Source: Nakamurella panacisegetis (lineage in GTDB: Bacteria; Actinomycetota; Actinomycetes; Mycobacteriales; Nakamurellaceae). From it: a stretch of DNA of 64,000 nucleotides. Both the position numbers and the translations under genes were made by a program. The notes beneath the pieces are model-generated. The model had not been told where the DNA came from. It saw only the letters and a program-made list of their open reading frames with translations, and did no database searches. The first letter of the stretch is position 1; every line of letters starts with the position of its first letter. Shown one piece after another: positions 58,194 through 64,000 of this stretch. The stretch covers positions 1,550,001 through 1,614,000 of the forward strand of contig NZ_LT629710.1 in the NCBI RefSeq assembly GCF_900104535.1, given 5' to 3'.

Positions 58194-59015
58194 TGGCCTC
58201 CGAAGGTCACTCCGTCCATGCCAGCTGCCGCGTCCTGGACGTGTCGGAGTCCGGATTCCAAGAATGGCGAGGACGGGCCCCGTCTGCCCGGTCCGTCCGC
58301 CACGTGTGGCTGACCGAGCAGATCGCGGGAGATCCACACGAGGTTCCGCGGCGTCTACGGAGCCCGCCGGATCCACGCCGAACTGACCCTGGGTCAGCAG
58401 ATCAAAGTCGGGCACGGATCCGTCGAGTACCTGATGAGAGCCGCTGGCATCAAAAGACTCCCAGGGAACAAGCGACCGAAGCAGGTGCATCAGACCCCGA
58501 CCGCCGCCGACCTGGTGGACCGCAAGTTCGCCCGCACCGAACCGAATAAACTGTGGGTCACCGATATCACCGAACACCCCACCCGCGAGGGCAAGATCTA
58601 CTGCGCGGTCGTCCTGGACGTCTTCTCCCGGCGACCTCATCGCCGACCGCCCGGTCAAAGACTTCATCCAACCCGCTGGCCTGCCCATATCTGCCTCCGT
58701 GTCGGGTGTTGCGACGACCGGTTGAATCCGCCCAGTTTCGGTCCATGAAGTTCGTCCGGACGCTGCGGAACAACGGCCTGCTTGGGTCGATGGGCCGGGT
58801 CGGTGCATGCGCCGACAATGCCGCCATGGAAGCTTTTTCGCGTTGCTGCAGAAGAAGTGCTGGATCGGCAACGGTGGCGCACACGGGCCGAACTACGCCT
58901 GGCCATCGTGACCTGGATCGAGCGGACCTGCCACTGCATGCGCCGGCAACGACGGCTGGGAACGCTGACCCCGATCGAGTTTGAGACAATCAACCGGACC
59001 GCAGCCGCAGCCTGA
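58190..59015 (+). pseudogene. IS3-family transposase OrfB, multiply frameshifted
   Basis: The DDE-transposase is split over at least four frames: start to LTEQI (58190-58325), EIHTRFRGVYGARRIHAEL onward to WVTDITEHP and VVLDVFSRR (to about 58632), then a garbled/deleted stretch, GLLGSMGRVGACADNAAMEA (58774-58834) and finally LLQK/LDRQRWRTRAELRLAIV to PIEFETINR (ending 59015). Causes include a one-base insertion near 58328, an indel near 58635 with internal loss, and one at about 58838 and again near 58858. Confidence 0.85.
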
Positions 59016-59049
59016 AGAGCCGGTCAACCGAACCCTGGGCAGTCCCGCT

Positions 59050-59955
59050 CTACTTTTTGGTGAATGTGACGTCGGTCAGCCCAGAGATCTCGATCCGGTT
59101 GCCGCTGCTGAGGGAGACGGTCACGTTGGGAACGCCGAGGCCGTTGGCCTGTCCCAGGATCTCGTTGGTCGTAGGGAGACCGTCGGCGTCGTAGACGGTG
59201 AAGTTCCCTGACTCCCCGTGCGCCGGCGTCGCGACGTAGCGGCCGGCGGCGATGTCCAGGTTGACCTCCCAGTCGCCGGCGCTCAGCGAGGTATGTAGTT
59301 TCGTGACGGCCGGGGTGAACCGCACCTGCGACATGCCCGAGATGTTGACCACCTCCCCCTTCGTCATTGTCGCTGTGTAGGTCGGCACACCGAGGCTGTC
59401 AGCGTTGCCCAGGATTGCGTTGATCGCTACGGGGTTGTCGGTGGTGGTGGCCGAGAGGTTCCCACTTTCCCCTGTCTTTGGGGTGATCACGTATCGGCCT
59501 GGCGTTAGGTCCCGGCCGACGGTGAACGTGCCGGACCCCAGCACAGTCAGCTTGGCTCCGGAGTTGTTTCGGGTCCCCTGGGTTGGGGTCGGCTTCACCG
59601 TCTGGGACGAAGTACCGCTACGACCCGGTACAAGAACGTGAGCGGTCGCAGCTGCTGGCTTGGCATGCGTCACAACGGAAGTGTTGGCGGCTAGGGCTCC
59701 CCCGGTCCCCGGTACTGGTGCTTGACCCGACGCGTCGTTCGCTGGTCCGGAGGCTGTGGACTTCCCGATGATGATGCCGATCAAGAGACCGAACACAAGC
59801 GCGCCGGCTCCGACCATCACGACGGGGCCCCGTCGCCGTCTCGGCGACTGCGCAGGAAGCGCAGGCCGGGCCGTTCCCGCCCGCGGGTATCCCTCCCCGG
59901 GCTGTGGCGATCCTTGGATCGACCAACCCGGCTGCGGTGTGGGTGGCTGCGACAT
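59050..59955 (-). CDS. Membrane-anchored protein with duplicated domain
   Basis: 301 aa. A Pro/Gln-rich cytoplasmic head (1-40) with RRRR, one transmembrane helix (about 45-63), a Thr/Ser/Gly linker, then two homologous units of about 75 aa each (about 130-215 and 220-301). Each has the pattern AGRYVxTPxxGESGN, xNEILGxAxxLGVPxxTV, GxxxxISGLxxVxFT. AGGAG precedes ATG 59955. Extracellular by topology; function unknown. No broken frame. Confidence 0.75.
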   Translation of the reverse strand: MSQPPTPQPGWSIQGSPQPGEGYPRAGTARPALPAQSPRRRRGPVVMVGAGALVFGLLIGIIIGKSTASGPANDASGQAPVPGTGGALAANTSVVTHAKPAAATAHVLVPGRSGTSSQTVKPTPTQGTRNNSGAKLTVLGSGTFTVGRDLTPGRYVITPKTGESGNLSATTTDNPVAINAILGNADSLGVPTYTATMTKGEVVNISGMSQVRFTPAVTKLHTSLSAGDWEVNLDIAAGRYVATPAHGESGNFTVYDADGLPTTNEILGQANGLGVPNVTVSLSSGNRIEISGLTDVTFTKK

Positions 59956-60525
59956 AGATTCTCCTGGTTTGCGCCGAACGAGCTATAGATTTCAAACCGA
60001 AAGAACCACTGAGGACTTCGTCCACCCTCTGAGAACGGGCATGCGAAAGTCAATGGTCGACCTAGGTGGCCCCAGCTTGCTTGAGTGTTGACCCTGCGCC
60101 GTGCCTTCGGGCCGGTGCCTCCCAGTTCTTCACCTGATAGCGCAGCCGGTTCACCACTCCGGCACGATCCGACCACGCCGGTAGCGGTCAGTCACTGTCG
60201 GGCCGGGCGGGTGCCTGTCAGATCGGTTCCCAGCCCATCGATGAACCGATGGCCTCACATCATCCCGAAAGCTGGCGGCGCAGATCATTTCGGCCCGCTC
60301 CCGACTCGCTCTCGGGTGGATCCTCACGAGCTGGTTATGGACCGGCCGGCCCGTGTTCTCCGCGAACCGATGCGTGCGACCAAACCCGACCGGGCGCGAA
60401 CTCGCTACACGGCGCCCGGGGCCTTGATCGCTGGATGCGGGTCGTAGGCCGGGAAGCTGATGTCGCTGTGGACGATCGGCGACCGGAACGGGATCACTCG
60501 AGAATCATCCTCGGCGGACTTGTCG
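59956..60525. other. Intergenic region with no supported gene
   Basis: 570 bp between the repeat-protein gene and a frameshifted gene. Several short frames exist but none has a coherent product. No repeats, tRNA or operators found. It may hold eroded coding sequence. Confidence 0.5.
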
Positions 60526-61121
60526 CTACCTTTCGTCGTTGCGATTGAGCAGCGGATCGGCGCCGGGGGTAGGGAGCTCCGCCTCGAGGGTGCCCCACCA
60601 GCCGACACCGTCTTCGTCCTCGCGTAACGGGTAGGGCGTCCTGGCTCGCCGATTTCAAACGCGGCGACGGCCACGCCGAAAGCAACAGGGTGCAGGATCT
60701 GCTGTGGCAGTGGCGCTTCGTGCGGTGCCACCTTGATGTGCTCGAGGTAGAGCACCGAGGTGAGCCCGTAGACATACGCCTCGACGTCATCGCTGGCGTG
60801 ATGTCGCAGGCCGACGCGGTGGCCGGGCTCGTATGGCGGTGTGTAGATGATGCAGAACGCGTGCGGCCCGTCGACCCAACCCTGCTCCACTCGGACCTCG
60901 GCGGCCTCGGTGATGACACTGGATTGCAGTTCGTCCAGACACGCCCAGAGCGCAAGGGTCGACCAACTTGGATCCGGCACCGCCCCAAGGCGGGTCACCA
61001 GTTCGCGGTGTGCGCGGGTGACGTTGCCACGGTCGACTGAGGTCAGTCGCCGACCGGCGTCCGCGCACGATACTGCCGACAACACCGTTGAATACCGGAC
61101 CCGAGGTTTGAACCGTGGCAT
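60526..61121 (-). pseudogene. Unknown gene with C-terminal frameshift
   Basis: The first frame gives a coherent body (LWACLDELQSSVITEAAEVRV, GPHAFCIIYTPPYEPGHRVG, TSVLYLEHIKVAPHEAPLP) up to FEIGEPGRP near 60635. The frame then degenerates, while a -1 shift (one base missing in CGCCC) continues as YPLREDEDGVGWWGTLEAEL and GADPLLNRNDER, ending TAG at 60526. Without correction the frame would run to 60405. No family recognised. Start uncertain; ATG 61121 is the longest. Confidence 0.65.
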
Positions 61122-61362
61122 AGGCCGCGATTATGCCGGGTGAAGGCTGGTCAGGGTCTGTCGTAGCCGCAGGTTGGCCGCTCACGACCCTTGATTCACG
61201 GTTCGGCTAGCGCCCTAGAGGCGGAACGTCCTACGGCGACCCGAGCCGCGTCCCGAGGCGGCCGACGGCCAAGATCACGAACGCGCTCGTTGGGGATGGC
61301 TGCGCGGTCATCGATCCGTTAAGGACTGTGAGTCCGCGGTCCGCCCCTTATAGGGTCATGAC

Positions 61363-62277
61363 ATGCCCGGACCCTTGACTGTTGGTGACGAGGCGGCGTC
61401 ACGGCTGCCGGCGGGGTTCGCGCACCCGCATGCCTCGGAGGAAGCAAGGCGCATCGCCGAGCGGGGCCTGATCCTGCGTACTCAGGTCGGTTCGGGGGTT
61501 CATGGGACGTCGATCAGCGGGCAGGACGACCGTGACGAGATGGGGATCTGTCTGGAACCGCCGGAGTTCATCACGGGGCTGGCCCGAGTTCCCAGCGGCG
61601 TCGAAGGCGACGATCCGACCGTGCGTTTCGAGCAGTATCAACGGCACACCGTCTGGGACAAGCCTGGAGGTCTGGCCAACCGGTCTGGCGCCGGCGATCT
61701 AGACGTAGTCATCTACTCCGCGCGGAAGTGGGCCAGGCTCGCACTGAACGGGAACCCTACCGTTCTACTTGTGCTGTTCGTACCCGACGACGAAGTGGTA
61801 TTCCGGAACGATGCCGGTGCTGAACTGGTCGACAACGCGCAACGCTTCGTCTCCCGGCGAGCTGCTGACCGCTTTTTGGGCTACCTGCAGTCGCAGCGGG
61901 CGGCAATGACCGGCGAGGTCGGAGCGCATACCAACCGACCGGAACTGGTGGCTGTCCATGGCTATGACACCAAGTACGCCATGCACGCCTTGCGGCTCGG
62001 GCTCCAGGGCGTCGAGCTTCTGACAACCGGACGGATCACCCTGCCAGTCCCGCAACCGGACCGTGAGTACCTGCGGTCGATTAGGCGCGGCGAAGTGCCG
62101 CAGGCCGAGGTAATCACGGCAGTGGACGATGCTGAGGATCAGCTACGCCGACTGCGAGATGCGCCGTCGATACCCAAGGACCCTGACCAAGCATGGGTCG
62201 ACCGATGGCTGCATCGGAGCTATCTCAGCTTCTGGGACACCCTGCGCCGAACCAAAGACAGCTTGGCCGGTCGATAG
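61363..62277 (+). CDS. Nucleotidyltransferase (COG3541/YcgL-like, DNA polymerase beta superfamily)
   Basis: 304 aa, intact. The Pol-beta-type active site appears early as GSGVHGTSISGQDDRDEMG (GS motif followed by acidic pair), with an acidic residue also in DLDVVIYSARKWARL. Related proteins of the COG3541 group are putative nucleotidyltransferases found in bacteria and phages, with no settled biological role. It sits with an unknown gene and a broken DNA methyltransferase, so a role in phage defence is possible but not shown. Confidence 0.85.
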   Translation: MPGPLTVGDEAASRLPAGFAHPHASEEARRIAERGLILRTQVGSGVHGTSISGQDDRDEMGICLEPPEFITGLARVPSGVEGDDPTVRFEQYQRHTVWDKPGGLANRSGAGDLDVVIYSARKWARLALNGNPTVLLVLFVPDDEVVFRNDAGAELVDNAQRFVSRRAADRFLGYLQSQRAAMTGEVGAHTNRPELVAVHGYDTKYAMHALRLGLQGVELLTTGRITLPVPQPDREYLRSIRRGEVPQAEVITAVDDAEDQLRRLRDAPSIPKDPDQAWVDRWLHRSYLSFWDTLRRTKDSLAGR

Positions 62278-62441
62278 ACGCGGTCCCAGTAGCCGATCCT
62301 CGACCGGATATTGACCCGCGCCGGAGATCGTCCCGCCTGTGCCTGCGCCATAGGTACAGGGACGGGAGCCCATTGGCCGAGTGGTTGGCCTGCGGTGGTG
62401 GGGTCCTTGCGGTCATCTACGAGGTGTAGAAGTCTCGGCTG

Positions 62442-63218
62442 ATGGACTTGATGCCGTTGGTGTTGCAGGTCGGTGATTGCGTGACCGGGTGGGGTGAGAT
62501 CCGCACCGACGATGACGGTGTGTGGTTCGTGGTGGTTCATGCGGTGCCGTTGATGTTCAGGGGCGATGGTCCACCGGCGCCTCGCCCAGTTGATGCTGTT
62601 CGGCTGCTGCACCACGTTCCGTCGGCGGTGGCCACCGACTTCCGGGACGATGGATCGATTCCGGGTTGGGCCACCGTCACCGGTATCTGGTTGGACGGCG
62701 TGATCGACGTGCTGGAGCAGACCCCCGTGCCGCCGGCGTCGGCACGTCGGACGTTCGGGCCGCGGTGGGTCACACCGCCAGGCCCGAAGCCCGTCGGCGG
62801 CTGGCCGCGGGGTTCGGCAGAGGACCTGTACAAGGTGGACACGCAGGCTTTGCGGGAGGACGAGAACTGTGTGAGCGCCATCGTGTATCGGCCGCACTCG
62901 AACAGGGCGGTCATGGTGGTCGCAGCGACCGATGTCGGCATGGCGGAGTCGATGTGGCGCCCGGTGTTGGGCCGGCGAGTGCTGATTGTGCAGAGCCAAT
63001 GGTCAAAAGGTCAGCTGGCTGCGGTACGGGATGAGCTGGTTGAGAACTGGGACGATTGGACCATCGGCCTCGTCAGCGAGGTTGTCGACGAGCATTCTCA
63101 AACACGGGTTGAAGCGCTCATCTTGCGTGTGATGCCGGCGATGGCGGCGTGGGCCCGTGCCGTCCCTGATGGCATCTTGCAGATCCACCCGACGCTACGG
63201 CCGGATCTACAGGCGTAA
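62442..63218 (+). CDS. Hypothetical protein
   Basis: 258 aa, intact frame from ATG 62442. Soluble; first 110 residues contain repeated G/W/V patterns (TGWGEIRTDDDGVWFVVVHAV and IPGWATVTGIWLDG), the last 130 residues are mixed alpha/beta (AIVYRPHSNRAVMVVAATDV). No family recognised, no signal peptide. 164 bp after the nucleotidyltransferase, same strand; it may be cotranscribed. Confidence 0.65.
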   Translation: MDLMPLVLQVGDCVTGWGEIRTDDDGVWFVVVHAVPLMFRGDGPPAPRPVDAVRLLHHVPSAVATDFRDDGSIPGWATVTGIWLDGVIDVLEQTPVPPASARRTFGPRWVTPPGPKPVGGWPRGSAEDLYKVDTQALREDENCVSAIVYRPHSNRAVMVVAATDVGMAESMWRPVLGRRVLIVQSQWSKGQLAAVRDELVENWDDWTIGLVSEVVDEHSQTRVEALILRVMPAMAAWARAVPDGILQIHPTLRPDLQA

Positions 63219-63315
63219 CGACGATCGAAGTCGGCATCCCGGCCCACGGGTCCACCGTCGTCGGAACTGTCGTCGCGCCGCCCACCGATCCCCTATCGGT
63301 GGGTTCGCAATGGCC

Positions 63316-64000
63316 TCAGGTTCCTGCGATTGGGTCAAAGACCACGAGGCGGTCCTCGAAGAGCCAGGCCGGTGGGTGATCCCAAGTCAAGGGGATCACC
63401 TCGCGCACGGTGAAGAATCGTTGGGCTTCTGCGACCAGATCGTCGGCCAGAGGCGTCAGGGTCTTGCCGGTCTGATTGTTGGCGACGCTGAGGACCAACG
63501 CTCCGCTGGTCGTGAGGTGGCCGGCCATGGATGCGAACACCTGACCCATCTGATCGACGTACCGCCGGTAGTCGCCGTCCAGCGTCTGGTATCCAGTGAG
63601 CGGATTCTGCGGGTGCTCGACTGCGTTCATGTACGGAGGCGAGGTCAAGCACAGCTGGAAGGTGCCCAGCGCCAGCTGGTCCAGATGCAGTGCACTGCCG
63701 TGGATGACCCACGACGGATCAGCCACTCGTGCCCGCGCTGTCGCCACGCAATCGGCGAGCAGTTCCACACCGACCGCCTGCCGGCCCAGACGCTGGCCAC
63801 GGCCAGGGTGGTACCCGATCCAGCGAATGGGTCCAGCACGCGATCACCCGCCTCGCTATACGTCTGAATGACGAAGGCCGCTAAATGACGCCGGGAAGTG
63901 CTCGTCGTTGGTCCAGCCGGCGGGTCGCTCCGCGGCCAACTCCGCAGCAAGGATCATCGGTACGCTCATGGCGCCATTTCCGTCGCCGATTCCCATCGTC
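63316..64000 (-). pseudogene. DNA methyltransferase (TSPPY type), frameshifted, 5' end off window
   Basis: The product can be read only by joining three frames: MSVPMILAAELAAERPAGW with NDEHFP (about 63969-63895), HLAAFVIQTYSEAGDRVLDP with FAGSGTTLAVAS (to about 63800), then LGRQAVGVELLADCVATARA and LCLTSPPYMNAV to VFDPIAGT (63799-63316). The FAGSG SAM motif lies upstream of TSPPY, the order used by beta-class N4/N6 amino-methyltransferases. An extra base near 63893 and a missing base near 63798 explain the breaks. No restriction enzyme or specificity gene is seen; the gene may start beyond 64000. Confidence 0.75.

Larger units (their letters stand above)
57834..59042 (+). mobile_element. IS3-family insertion sequence (defective)
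   Basis: 1209 bp, the usual IS3 size. Imperfect terminal inverted repeats: left TGCCCCGTGGTTC (57834-57846), right GAACCCTGGGCA (59031-59042, complement), 11 of 13 matching with one gap. Contains orfA and a broken orfB in overlapping frames. No clear target-site duplication in the flanks. Non-autonomous because orfB is destroyed. Confidence 0.8.

Noticed and set aside
59956-60525. Small plus-strand frames
   Set aside because: Composition is not coding-like, there is no RBS and no recognisable motifs.
63316-64000. Complete restriction-modification system
   Set aside because: Only a broken methyltransferase is visible, with no endonuclease or specificity gene. What lies past the right edge is unknown.

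Overview
High-GC (about 70%) actinobacterial chromosome. Signatures of the phylum are the fhaA-fhaB-pstP-rodA-pbpA-pknA-pknB cluster, CrgA, a class E sortase, GTG/TTG starts and frequent 4-bp start/stop overlaps. Gene content would fit a Nakamurella/Frankia-like lineage, but the species cannot be fixed from the sequence alone.

Region 1 (0-20 kb) is the conserved cell-wall growth and signalling core. Two FHA proteins, a PP2C phosphatase, the RodA/PbpA peptidoglycan synthase pair and two Ser/Thr kinases (PknB with PASTA domains) form one plus-strand operon. An HtrA-type protease, a glutamine amidotransferase (TrpG/PabA), a TetR regulator, a minus-strand operon of DUF881 protein, class E sortase and an unlisted 52-aa membrane protein, then CrgA, a PH-domain membrane protein, a rhomboid protease, cyclophilin A and a DUF3558 lipoprotein follow. 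The order matches the origin-proximal region of Mycobacterium tuberculosis (Rv0020c to Rv0009c). The expected gyrA/gyrB/dnaA side is not reached; synteny breaks after ppiA. A triplet of DnaA-box-like 9-mers lies just after crgA.

Region 2 (20-54 kb) is a metabolic and regulatory stretch: Zur regulator; an ABC-2 exporter divergent from a NarL-type two-component system with a shared inverted repeat; cytochrome P450; amidase; fasciclin lipoprotein; LysR/MFS pair with a LysR-type operator; a large AAA-LuxR regulator; acyltransferase/SDR pair; a YVTN-propeller surface protein ending in an LAxTG sorting signal that fits the window's own class E sortase; FAD monooxygenase; sigma factor plus membrane partner; MerR/aldo-keto reductase operon with a textbook 19-bp-spacer MerR promoter; SNF2/SWIM helicase; G6PDH; and an NagZ/LpqI-like lipoprotein hydrolase.

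Region 3 (54.6-64 kb) is a decaying accessory zone with lower GC. It has a NUDIX gene whose 3' end looks shifted, a serine-recombinase domain without its catalytic serine, an orphan polymorphic-toxin-like C-terminus coupled to a putative immunity gene, another immunity-like gene, a broken gene beside an IS3-family element with a multiply frameshifted transposase, a two-repeat membrane-anchored protein, a frameshifted unknown gene, an intact COG3541-type nucleotidyltransferase, an unknown gene, and a DNA methyltransferase split over three frames running off the window end. No intact novel multi-gene system is demonstrable. The most unusual material is the toxin/immunity remnant, the nucleotidyltransferase neighbourhood, the sortase/LAxTG pairing and several regulatory repeats.
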